DNA of 5,330 bases, taken from assembly GCA_052387115.1 (NCBI GenBank), contig JBQTJM010000089.1:1-5330 (forward strand), given 5' to 3'. The notes beneath the pieces were generated by a model. The model ran no database searches, had not been told where the DNA came from, and saw nothing but the letters and a program-made list of their open reading frames with translations. Made by a program: the position numbers and the translations under genes. The DNA is from JACCXJ01 sp052387115 (lineage in GTDB: Bacteria > Pseudomonadota > Gammaproteobacteria > JACCXJ01). Below are positions 1-5,330 of the stretch, piece after piece. Every line of letters begins with the position of its first letter. The first letter of the stretch is position 1.

Positions 1-167
1 TCCGCCGGAGCACAGGAACCGGAGTGTATGTTGAAATACATGAGGATTCCGAGCACCGCCGGGAAGCCAGGGCCAAGGAGTGGCCCTGTTTGGCGCGCCG
101 AGGATGCAGCGCGAGATCCCGAGCGCAGCAGATTTTTTCACAAGCTCTGAGATTTCGTAAAAAAACG
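1..167. other. Upstream region of mrdA, no gene recognised
   Basis: No protein of a known family could be recognised here. Two + strand frames are open from the left edge: the mrdA frame itself, and frame 1, which stops at TGA 148-150 after 49 codons of unfamiliar sequence. The third frame stops at 32-34. In related genomes rlmH or mreD often precedes mrdA. The C-terminal GHPYH-type ending I would expect of RlmH is absent, and I could not identify an MreD tail. The last 40 bases (about 129-167) are much richer in A/T than their surroundings, with a T6 run and an A7 run, and could hold a promoter, but no convincing -35/-10 pair is visible. Confidence 0.5.
68..88 (+). repeat. 7-bp perfect inverted repeat with AAGGAG in the loop
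   Basis: CAGGGCC (68-74) and GGCCCTG (82-88) are exact reverse complements around a 7-nt loop, AAGGAGT (75-81). The loop contains a full Shine-Dalgarno core, 9 nt before a TTG codon (90-92) in the mrdA frame. Either this is chance in GC-rich DNA, or it is a ribosome-binding site displayed in a hairpin loop for an alternative mrdA start or a leader peptide. There is no T-run long enough to make it a clear terminator. Confidence 0.45.
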
Positions 168-2039
168 ATGGTTGATCCGCTGGTAATCGCCGACCCGACT
201 ACCGAGCAGTTCGTGTTTCGGCGCCGGGTGTGGGTGGCGGCCGCGGCAATGGGTCTCCTCATGCTGGCCATCGTGGGGCGCCTCGTCAAGCTGCAGGTGG
301 TCGAGCACGGTCACTACACCACCCTGTCTCAAGACAATCGCCTGAAGGTCGTCCCGGTGCCCCCGACGCGCGGCCTCATCTACACCCGCGATGGCTTCGT
401 GCTTGCCGAGAACCGCCCCTCCTTCAGCCTGGAGGTGGTGCCCGAACGGGCCGCGAAGATCGATGAGGTCGTCGGCGCCCTGCAGTCGATCATCGACATC
501 ACCGCCGAAGACCAGGCGCGGTTCCACCGCGTCTTGAAATCCAAGCGCCGCTTCGAAGGCGTGCCGCTGCGCCTCGACCTCAGCGACGGCGAGGTGGCGC
601 GCTTCGCCGTGGAGCGCCATCGATTCCCCGGCATCGATATCGTGGCGCGGCTCACGCGCCACTACCCCCTGGGCCCCGAGATGGCGCATATCGTCGGCTA
701 CATGGGGCGGATCGATGAGGCCGACCTCAAGGTCATCGACGTGCCCAACTACGGCGGTACCAGCCACATCGGGAAGAACGGGGTCGAGCGCGTGCATGAA
801 CAGGTCCTGCACGGCCGCGCCGGTTACCAGGAGGTCGAGGTCAACGTCGAGGGACGCGTGCAGCGGGTCGTCAAGCGGATCGCACCGGAGCCGGGACGGG
901 ACCTCTACCTCAATGTCGACGCGGGACTGCAACGCGCCGCCATGGAGGCCCTGGCCGGACGCCGCGGGGCCGTGGTCGCCATCGACCCCCGTGACCTCGG
1001 GGTCCTGGCGCTCGCGAGCACCCCGAGCTATGACCCCAACCTCCTCGCCAACGGCCAGAGACCGCGCTACTACCAGGAGCTGCGCGATGCGCCCGACCGG
1101 CCGCTGTTCAACCGCGCCTTGCAGGGGCAGTATCCGCCGGGCTCGACCGTCAAACCGTTCTTCGCGCTGGCGGCCCTCGATTACGGCGTGCGCAATCCGT
1201 CCAACACCGCATGGTGCCCGGGGTGGTTCAGCCTGGGCGGCCAGAAGCATCGCTATCGGTGCTGGAAGAAGGGCGGCCACGGGACCGTGCCGCTCAGGCG
1301 CGCCATGGTGGAGTCCTGCGATGTGTACTTCTATCGCCTGGCCCAGGACCTCGGGATCGGCCGCATGCACGCCTACCTCGGCCGGTTCGGCTTCGGCCGC
1401 AAGACCGGTGTCGATCTCCCCGGGGAATCGACGGGCCTCATGCCCTCGCAGGACTGGAAGCGCCGCGCCCGTCACGCGCCCTGGTATCCCGGCGAGACGG
1501 TGATCACGGGCATCGGTCAGGGGTATTTCCTCGCCACCCCGATCCAGCTCGCGACCGCCACGGCAATCCTGGCCAACGGGGGCCGGGTCGTGCCGCCCTC
1601 GGTAGGGGGTCACGCCCGCGACCGCGGCACCCAGGTGGCCATCCCCTTACGCCCCGCGGCAGAGGCCCCGGACATCGGTACGAGCACGGAGCACCTCGCG
1701 GAGGTGCTCGAGTCCATGGCCGATGTCGTAAATGCCTCGAACGGCACCGCGCGCCAGGTGGGCGTGGGCTCGACCTACCGGATCGCCGGCAAGACCGGCA
1801 CCGCCCAGGTGTTCGGCATCAAGCAGAACCAGAAGGTCAAGAACGAGCAGCTGCCCGAGCACCTGCGCGACCACGCCTGGTTCATCGCGTTTGCGCCGGC
1901 CGAGGCGCCCCGCATCGCCCTGGTGGTACTGGTCGAGCACGGCGGCAGCGGCAGTGGTGCGGCGGCCCCCATCGCGCGCAAGCTGCTCGATAGCTATTTG
2001 ATGCGGGAAGCCGACTCACCGCAGTTGACCGGTGGATAG
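168..2039 (+). CDS. mrdA: Peptidoglycan D,D-transpeptidase PBP2 (elongasome)
   Basis: Class B penicillin-binding protein 2, which cross-links new peptidoglycan in the side wall with RodA and MreBCD; it is anchored in the inner membrane with its bulk in the periplasm. With the ATG at 168 it has 623 aa, close to the 633 of E. coli. A short cytoplasmic tail leads to one membrane helix (about residues 21-37), then the dimerisation/pedestal region with PPTRGLIYTRDG (about 65-76) and ENRPSFSL, then the transpeptidase domain. All three catalytic motifs are present: STVK with Ser326 and Lys329, SCD at 383-385, and KTGTAQ from Lys542. Cys350, Cys365, His371 and Cys384 resemble a metal site. The ATG at 168 was chosen because family similarity begins there, although no good Shine-Dalgarno precedes it. 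In-frame TTG 90 (after AAGGAG) or GTG 24 would add 26 or 48 arginine-rich residues. Also named pbpA; first visible gene of the cluster. Confidence 0.96.
   Translation: MVDPLVIADPTTEQFVFRRRVWVAAAAMGLLMLAIVGRLVKLQVVEHGHYTTLSQDNRLKVVPVPPTRGLIYTRDGFVLAENRPSFSLEVVPERAAKIDEVVGALQSIIDITAEDQARFHRVLKSKRRFEGVPLRLDLSDGEVARFAVERHRFPGIDIVARLTRHYPLGPEMAHIVGYMGRIDEADLKVIDVPNYGGTSHIGKNGVERVHEQVLHGRAGYQEVEVNVEGRVQRVVKRIAPEPGRDLYLNVDAGLQRAAMEALAGRRGAVVAIDPRDLGVLALASTPSYDPNLLANGQRPRYYQELRDAPDRPLFNRALQGQYPPGSTVKPFFALAALDYGVRNPSNTAWCPGWFSLGGQKHRYRCWKKGGHGTVPLRRAMVESCDVYFYRLAQDLGIGRMHAYLGRFGFGRKTGVDLPGESTGLMPSQDWKRRARHAPWYPGETVITGIGQGYFLATPIQLATATAILANGGRVVPPSVGGHARDRGTQVAIPLRPAAEAPDIGTSTEHLAEVLESMADVVNASNGTARQVGVGSTYRIAGKTGTAQVFGIKQNQKVKNEQLPEHLRDHAWFIAFAPAEAPRIALVVLVEHGGSGSGAAAPIARKLLDSYLMREADSPQLTGG
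1689..1709 (+). repeat. 9-bp perfect inverted repeat inside mrdA
   Basis: GAGCACCTC (1689-1697) and GAGGTGCTC (1701-1709) are exact reverse complements separated by GCG, giving a very compact GC-rich hairpin in the mRNA. It lies in the C-terminal third of mrdA, where it encodes the segment EHLAEVL, before the KTG motif. No function is known; it may simply follow from codon choice. Confidence 0.6.
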
Positions 2040-2048
2040 TTGAATGAT

Positions 2049-2055
2049 GGAGGGG
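2049..2055 (+). promoter_or_regulatory. Ribosome-binding site that fixes the mrdB start
   Basis: GGAGGGG lies 10 nt after the mrdA stop; its GGAGG core ends 8 nt before the ATG at 2062. Two earlier in-frame ATGs (2044 and 2047) lack such a site, and the second overlaps the start of this one. This supports 2062 as the main translation start of mrdB. Confidence 0.8.
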
Positions 2056-2061
2056 CATCCG

Positions 2062-3153
2062 ATGGACAGGCGGCGCGGCTATCTGTATCGCTTGCACATC
2101 GACCCCTTTCTACTCTGGGGTGTGTTGATCCTGTCCGCCATCGGTCTCGCGGTCCTGTACAGCGCCACCGGACAGGACTTGGGCGCGACCGCCCGTCAAG
2201 GCGCCCGCTTGCTGGTCGGGATGGCCATCATGCTGGTCGTGGCGCGCATGGCGCCGCGCTATTTCCTGCTGTGGGCCCCGTGGCTGTACCTGGCTGGCCT
2301 GCTGCTCCTGGTCGCGGTCGCGATCGCGGGCACCGGCAAGGGCGCGCAGCGCTGGCTGGATCTCAAGGTGGTGCGCTTTCAGCCCTCGGAGATGATGAAG
2401 ATCTTCGTCCCGATGATGGTCGCCTGGTACCTGCAGAACAGACCACTGCCCCCGCACCTCGGCGACCTCTTGGCCGTTACGGCCCTGGTGATCCTGCCCG
2501 CGGCGCTCGTCGCCGAGCAGCCCGACCTCGGCACCGCGGCTCTGATCGCCGCGGGGGGCCTGTCCGTGGTGTTCCTGTCCGGGGTGAGCTGGCGTTTGAT
2601 CGGGGTGGCCGCAGCGGGCCTCGTACTGTCGGCACCGTTCTTCTGGTATCACATGCATGACTACCAGCGCCAGCGCCTCCTGACCCTCGTCGATCCCACG
2701 GAGGACCCGCTCGGGACCGGCTACCACATCATCCAGTCGATGATCGCCGTGGGCTCCGGGGGGCTGTATGGCAAGGGCTGGCTCAATGGCACCCAATCGC
2801 ATCTCGAGTTCATCCCCGAGCGCTCCACCGATTTTATCTTCGCGGTCTTGTGTGAGGAGTTCGGTTTCATGGGCGTCGTGGTGGTGCTCGCGCTCTACGT
2901 CGCGCTGCTCGCGCGCGGGCTCCACATCGCGCTGGAGGCGCAGGGCCGCTTCGCGCGCCTCATGGCGGGCAGCCTGACCTTGACCCTGTTCATCTATGTG
3001 TTCGTCAATATGGGCATGGTCATTGGGCAGCTCCCCGTGGTCGGGATCCCATTGCCCTTCATCAGCTACGGGGGGACCTCACTCGTGACTCTCCTGGCCA
3101 GTTTCGGTATCCTGATGTCTTTCCAGACCCACAGGCGTTTGCTTTCTGGATAG
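2062..3153 (+). CDS. mrdB: Peptidoglycan glycosyltransferase RodA (SEDS family)
   Basis: RodA is the multi-pass inner-membrane SEDS glycosyltransferase that polymerises lipid II into glycan strands and works as a pair with PBP2 in the elongasome. From the ATG at 2062 it has 363 aa (E. coli RodA has 370), with many hydrophobic segments along its whole length, starting about residues 17-35. Family signatures are clear: FQPSE (about 106-110), the long extracellular loop with NGTQS (about 242-246) and PERSTDFIF, in which Asp257 matches the essential SEDS aspartate (Asp262 in E. coli), then EEFGF, and near the end GQLPVVGIPLPFISYGG (about 322-338). It lies 22 nt after mrdA, so co-transcription and coupled translation are likely. 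An ATG at 2044 would add MMEGHP but has a poor ribosome-binding site. No oddities in the coding sequence. Confidence 0.97.
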   Translation: MDRRRGYLYRLHIDPFLLWGVLILSAIGLAVLYSATGQDLGATARQGARLLVGMAIMLVVARMAPRYFLLWAPWLYLAGLLLLVAVAIAGTGKGAQRWLDLKVVRFQPSEMMKIFVPMMVAWYLQNRPLPPHLGDLLAVTALVILPAALVAEQPDLGTAALIAAGGLSVVFLSGVSWRLIGVAAAGLVLSAPFFWYHMHDYQRQRLLTLVDPTEDPLGTGYHIIQSMIAVGSGGLYGKGWLNGTQSHLEFIPERSTDFIFAVLCEEFGFMGVVVVLALYVALLARGLHIALEAQGRFARLMAGSLTLTLFIYVFVNMGMVIGQLPVVGIPLPFISYGGTSLVTLLASFGILMSFQTHRRLLSG

Positions 3154-3163
3154 TCGTTGGGAG

Positions 3164-3189
3164 TTGTTCACATATGTTGTTCGCATATA
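3164..3189 (+). repeat. Tandem 13-bp direct repeat after mrdB
   Basis: TTGTTCACATATG (3164-3176) is followed without a gap by TTGTTCGCATATA (3177-3189), with 11 of 13 positions identical. It starts 10 nt after the mrdB stop, in an A/T-richer patch of a GC-rich region. It could be two adjacent protein-binding half-sites, part of a weak promoter for mltB (TTGTTC at 3164 and TATAGG at 3186 are 16 nt apart, but both match the consensus poorly), or a small duplication. Confidence 0.6.
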
Positions 3190-3223
3190 GGGGCCACGGT
3201 CATAAATCGCCTCCTTAAGATCG

Positions 3224-3289
3224 CCTCTCCCTCCGGGAGAGGCACCGTCTTTTCCCCCTCTCCCTCCGGGAGAGGGTTGGGGTGAGGGG
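3224..3289 (+). repeat. Pair of near-identical GC-rich hairpins, dispersed-repeat type
   Basis: Hairpin 1 is CCTCTCCC (3224-3231), loop TCC, GGGAGAGG (3235-3242). Hairpin 2 is CCCTCTCCC (3256-3264), loop TCC, GGGAGAGGG (3268-3276), followed by TTGGGGTGAGGGG. The two share a common core. From memory, elements of this form (CCCTCTCCC plus GGGAGAGGG then GGGTGAGGG) are abundant intergenic repeats in many proteobacteria, so a REP-like origin is likely. CCCCTC (3255-3260) can also pair with GAGGGG (3284-3289), and the arms of the two hairpins can swap partners. The block ends 4 nt before the mltB ribosome-binding site. A clear U-tract after either hairpin is missing, so a simple terminator role is doubtful; TCTTTT (3248-3253) after hairpin 1 is the nearest candidate. 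Confidence 0.75.
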
Positions 3290-3293
3290 ATCA

Positions 3294-3301
3294 AGAAAGG
3301 G
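3294..3301 (+). promoter_or_regulatory. Ribosome-binding site of mltB
   Basis: AGAAAGGG, containing AAGG at 3297-3300, lies 5 nt before GTG 3307 and 20 nt before the in-frame ATG 3322. This spacing favours the GTG start, which would give a signal peptide with a long N-region. Confidence 0.55.
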
Positions 3302-3306
3302 CATTC

Positions 3307-4455
3307 GTGACCGTGCGCGGTATGAGTTACTGCTCTCTAGGCGGGGGTGCGGAGTTGCGAAATCTCATCGCATCTTTGGTCTTGGGTCTAGTGCTGGCCC
3401 TGGCCCTGGCCCTGGGCTGGACGGCGGGCGGACTGGCGCTGGCCGACCCGCTCGATCCCAGGATCGTCGAGCCGTTCATCACCCGGATGGTCGATCGGCA
3501 CGGTTTCTCGCGCCCCGCCCTCGAAACCCTGTTCGGGCAGGTGGAGCGTTCCAAGCGCGTGCTCGCGGCCATCTCGAAACCCGCCGAGGCCAAGCCCTGG
3601 CACAGCTATCGCCGCATCTTCGTGACCCCGGAACGGATCCGCGGAGGCGTAGATTTCTGGAAGCGCCACGGCGAGCTCCTGGAGCGGGTCGCGGCGCATT
3701 ACGGTGTGGCGCCCGAGGTCATCGTGGCCATCGTGGGCGTCGAGACCTCGTATGGGGCCAATACCGGCGACTATCGCGTGGTGGACGCGCTTTCGTCGCT
3801 GGCCTTTTACTTCCCGCCGCGGGCGCCGTTCTTCACCAGCGAGCTCGAGGCCTTTCTGCTCATGACGCGTGATCACAAACTGGACCCGCTCACGCTCAGG
3901 GGCTCTTACGCCGGGGCCATGGGGATGCCCCAGTTCATCCCGACCAGCTACCGGCGCTATGCCGTCGATTTCGACCTTGACGGACGGCCGGACATATGGC
4001 GCAGCGTCCCCGATGTGCTCGCGAGCGTCGCCAATTACTTCAAGGAGCACGGTTGGGAGGCCGGCCAACCGGTGGCGGTACCCGCGCGCGTGACGGGCAA
4101 TGCCTATCAGCCGTTGTTGTATGCCGGCAAGGCGCCGGAGATCGGTCTCGAGGCGTTCACGCAAGCCGGCGTCGTGCCACAAACGCCTGTCGCGGGCCAG
4201 CCGAAAGCGCTGCTCGTGGCCCTTGATAGCGAGGCGGGCAAGGAGTTCTGGGTGGGGCTCATGAACTTCTATGTGATCACGCGCTACAGCCACAGCGCCT
4301 CTTACGCGATGGCCGTCTTCCAGCTCGCCCAAGCCATTCGCGATCAGGTCCGAGGTGATCAGGCCCGCGGGGATCGGTCCATCGGCACGCAAAGCACAGG
4401 CGTTGGTTATAACAACAGTAACGAATCGGCTATCGATGTCGGCGCGCGACACTGA
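3307..4455 (+). CDS. mltB: Lytic murein transglycosylase B (SltB1-like, soluble form)
   Basis: Periplasmic enzyme of the MltB/Slt35 family (SLT_2 fold) that cleaves the MurNAc-GlcNAc bond of peptidoglycan and leaves 1,6-anhydroMurNAc ends. The 382-aa product (GTG start) has a signal peptide with hydrophobic core at about 20-46 ending LALA before Asp48. There is no lipobox cysteine, so unlike E. coli MltB it should be soluble, as Pseudomonas SltB1 is. The catalytic Glu146 sits in VGVETSYG; GSYAGAMGMPQFIPTS (199-214) is the family's active-site segment; DFDLDGRPDIW (221-231) matches the EF-hand-like calcium loop of Slt35, followed by SVANYFKEHGW. The typical domain ends near residue 345; a tail of about 37 residues with degenerate pentapeptide repeats follows. 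ATG 3322 would shorten the protein by five residues. It follows mrdB after 153 nt and overlaps rlpA by 20 nt. Confidence 0.95.
   Translation: MTVRGMSYCSLGGGAELRNLIASLVLGLVLALALALGWTAGGLALADPLDPRIVEPFITRMVDRHGFSRPALETLFGQVERSKRVLAAISKPAEAKPWHSYRRIFVTPERIRGGVDFWKRHGELLERVAAHYGVAPEVIVAIVGVETSYGANTGDYRVVDALSSLAFYFPPRAPFFTSELEAFLLMTRDHKLDPLTLRGSYAGAMGMPQFIPTSYRRYAVDFDLDGRPDIWRSVPDVLASVANYFKEHGWEAGQPVAVPARVTGNAYQPLLYAGKAPEIGLEAFTQAGVVPQTPVAGQPKALLVALDSEAGKEFWVGLMNFYVITRYSHSASYAMAVFQLAQAIRDQVRGDQARGDRSIGTQSTGVGYNNSNESAIDVGARH
3394..3415 (+). repeat. CTGGCC hexanucleotide tandem repeat in the mltB signal peptide
   Basis: Three exact copies of CTGGCC (3394-3411) plus CTGG are in frame and encode alternating Leu-Ala (residues 30-36) in the hydrophobic core of the signal peptide. 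Gain or loss of a unit would change the core by two residues without shifting the frame. Confidence 0.85.
4342..4401 (+). repeat. Degenerate 15-nt tandem repeat in the mltB tail
   Basis: Four consecutive 15-nt units encode DQVRG, DQARG, DRSIG and TQSTG (residues 346-365). The first two units are close at DNA level, both starting GATCAGG; the third starts GATCGG and the fourth has drifted. The block lies just past the end of the conserved MltB domain and looks like a tail grown by local duplication. Confidence 0.7.
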
Positions 4456-5330
4456 GTGGCCGGTCCTACGCTATGCACCCTGGGCCCCGTGCCTGGGTCT
4501 CTGTTTGGTCTTCGGCGGGTGCGGCCAGGCGCCGGTGCGGGACGCGCGGGACATCGCGACCCGCCCCGCGAGCCGCGTGACGCCAGACGCGATCCCGCGC
4601 GCGGAGCCGCTGAGTCGCTACGGCAATCCCGAGTCGTACGAGGTGTTCGGGCAAACCTACTACCCCCTGAAGAGCAGCCAGGGCTTCGTGGAGCGCGGGG
4701 TCGCGTCCTGGTATGGCCCCGGGTTTCACCGCAAGCGCACCTCCAGCGGCGAGCCCTATGACATGTACGAGATGAGCGCCGCCCACCGCGTCTTGCCGTT
4801 GCCGACCTATGTCGAGGTCACGCACCTCGGGAGCGGGCGCAAAGCCGTGGTCAAGGTCAACGATCGCGGGCCCTTCAAGGACGACCGGGTCCTCGACCTC
4901 TCCTATGCCGCCGCGCACAGGCTCGGCATCCATGGTCCCGGGACCGCGTGGGTCGAGGTCCGCGCCCTGTCACCCGGCACACGGACCGAGGACGCCGGGA
5001 TGGCCCCGGTGCCGGCCGCCCCGGCCCAATCAAGAAACAAGAGGGTGGCGCATCTGCCCGGATCCTTCCTGCTGCCCTCGCACCACCCTGCCCGGCGCCG
5101 GGCACACGCGCGGCTGAATTTATATAATTTTCACGTGGCGACAGCGGCCCGGCGCGGCCAACCAGTGAGAACAGACGGCACGCCGCGCCGGCGCGAGAGC
5201 ACACCGAGTCCGGTGGCGCTCGATCCCACACCGCGGGAGTCGCCGGCGCCGCCCGCGGCGTCCGCCGGCCCGGCGGAGCGCGGCTTGTTCCGCCAGGTCG
5301 GCGCCTTCCGCGCGGCCGGCAACGCGGAGC
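4436..5330 (+). CDS. rlpA: Septal lytic transglycosylase RlpA, partial at the right edge
   Basis: Outer-membrane lipoprotein of the RlpA family; in Pseudomonas RlpA cleaves glycan strands lacking stem peptides, and its SPOR domain binds such denuded glycan at the septum. The 298 codons visible read through to the edge with no stop. A hydrophobic signal ends in LVFGGC, with Cys29 as the likely lipidated residue; Phe at -3 is less usual. The double-psi beta-barrel domain covers about 87-178: GVASWYGPGFHRKRTSSGE, AAHRVLPLPTYVEV, VNDRGPF and RVLDLSYAAAHRLG. Glu106 and Asp143 match the two key acidic residues, and their spacing of 37 equals that of Glu120/Asp157 as I recall them in Pseudomonas. 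A Pro/Arg-rich linker (about 180-280) leads to LFRQVGAFRAAGNAE, the first strand of a SPOR domain cut off by the edge. ATG 4436 lies inside mltB, overlapping it by 20 nt, with no strong ribosome-binding site; translational coupling is likely. dacA would be the expected next gene. Confidence 0.94.
   Translation, partial: MSARDTEWPVLRYAPWAPCLGLCLVFGGCGQAPVRDARDIATRPASRVTPDAIPRAEPLSRYGNPESYEVFGQTYYPLKSSQGFVERGVASWYGPGFHRKRTSSGEPYDMYEMSAAHRVLPLPTYVEVTHLGSGRKAVVKVNDRGPFKDDRVLDLSYAAAHRLGIHGPGTAWVEVRALSPGTRTEDAGMAPVPAAPAQSRNKRVAHLPGSFLLPSHHPARRRAHARLNLYNFHVATAARRGQPVRTDGTPRRRESTPSPVALDPTPRESPAPPAASAGPAERGLFRQVGAFRAAGNAE
5117..5131 (+). promoter_or_regulatory. All-A/T tract with perfect TATAAT inside rlpA, possible internal promoter
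   Basis: Fifteen consecutive A/T bases (5117-5131) lie in the rlpA linker and include TATAAT at 5123-5128, identical to the sigma-70 -10 consensus. The best upstream match at useful distance is GGCACA (5101-5106, 16-nt spacer), which agrees with TTGACA at only three positions; no extended -10 TGn is present. It may promote a downstream gene, expected to be dacA, or be chance, encoding Asn-Leu-Tyr-Asn-Phe. Confidence 0.25.

Noticed and set aside
28..150. 40-codon frame from ATG 28 as a small upstream gene
   Set aside because: A GGAG stands only 3 nt before the ATG, the product resembles nothing known to me, and the frame is open to the window edge, so a true start cannot be judged.
138..1613. 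491-codon open frame on the minus strand opposite mrdA
   Set aside because: It mirrors a clear PBP2 gene in GC-rich DNA, where antisense frames lack stops by composition. The translation shows no family motifs and is full of His, Asp and Arg as expected of an antisense shadow.
3224..3276. Rho-independent terminator after mrdB
   Set aside because: The hairpins are strong, but neither is directly followed by a U-run on the + strand; the nearest T-rich stretch begins 6 nt after the first stem and is short. A repeat element explains them better.
4403..4416. Near-palindrome around GTTATAAC, with TATAAC as a possible promoter or operator for rlpA
   Set aside because: It lies within the mltB coding tail, no -35 element is found at suitable distance, and an 8-bp palindrome is too short to support a site on its own.
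3388..4452. 354-codon open frame on the minus strand opposite mltB
   Set aside because: It is a complementary shadow of the well-supported mltB gene, with no recognisable domain. The 271-codon frame at 2110-2925 opposite mrdB is rejected for the same reason.
4456..4761. Short + strand frame starting right after the mltB stop
   Set aside because: It is out of frame with the RlpA motifs. The frame from 4436 contains the lipobox, the barrel domain and the SPOR start, so this one is a shadow.

Overview
The window is a GC-rich stretch of a proteobacterial chromosome carrying a tightly packed cell-wall gene cluster, all on the + strand: mrdA (PBP2), mrdB (RodA), an mltB/sltB1-type lytic transglycosylase, and rlpA, which runs off the right edge. 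From family knowledge, pbpA-rodA-sltB1-rlpA-dacA is the order in Pseudomonas and relatives, and E. coli has a similar order without the mltB-type gene. Protein motifs and gene order therefore point to a gammaproteobacterium of high GC content. The exact lineage cannot be read from the sequence alone.

Layout. Bases 1-167 are an upstream region with no recognisable gene; they hold a short hairpin whose loop is AAGGAG. mrdA (168-2039) and mrdB (2062-3153) are 22 nt apart, and mrdB has a strong Shine-Dalgarno sequence lying just past the mrdA stop. A 153-nt intergenic region (3154-3306) follows, the only substantial gap between genes. It holds a 13-bp tandem repeat and two closely related GC-rich hairpins of a dispersed-repeat type. 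mltB (3307-4455) then overlaps rlpA (4436 to the edge) by 20 nt. rlpA has no stop codon inside the window; its lipoprotein signal, catalytic double-psi beta-barrel and the start of its SPOR domain are all readable.

How the genes work together. PBP2 (transpeptidase) and RodA (SEDS glycosyltransferase) form the synthetic core of the elongasome that builds side-wall peptidoglycan. The MltB-type enzyme and RlpA cut glycan strands, the latter typically at the division septum through its SPOR domain. The cluster thus pairs wall synthesis with wall cleavage.

The gene content is ordinary and I see no new multi-gene system. The points most worth a second look are a Cys-Cys-His-Cys set in PBP2 at positions where I recall a metal site in Acinetobacter PBP2, the structured mltB leader, two in-frame micro-repeats in mltB, a perfect TATAAT inside an all-A/T tract in the rlpA linker, and the uncertain mrdA start.
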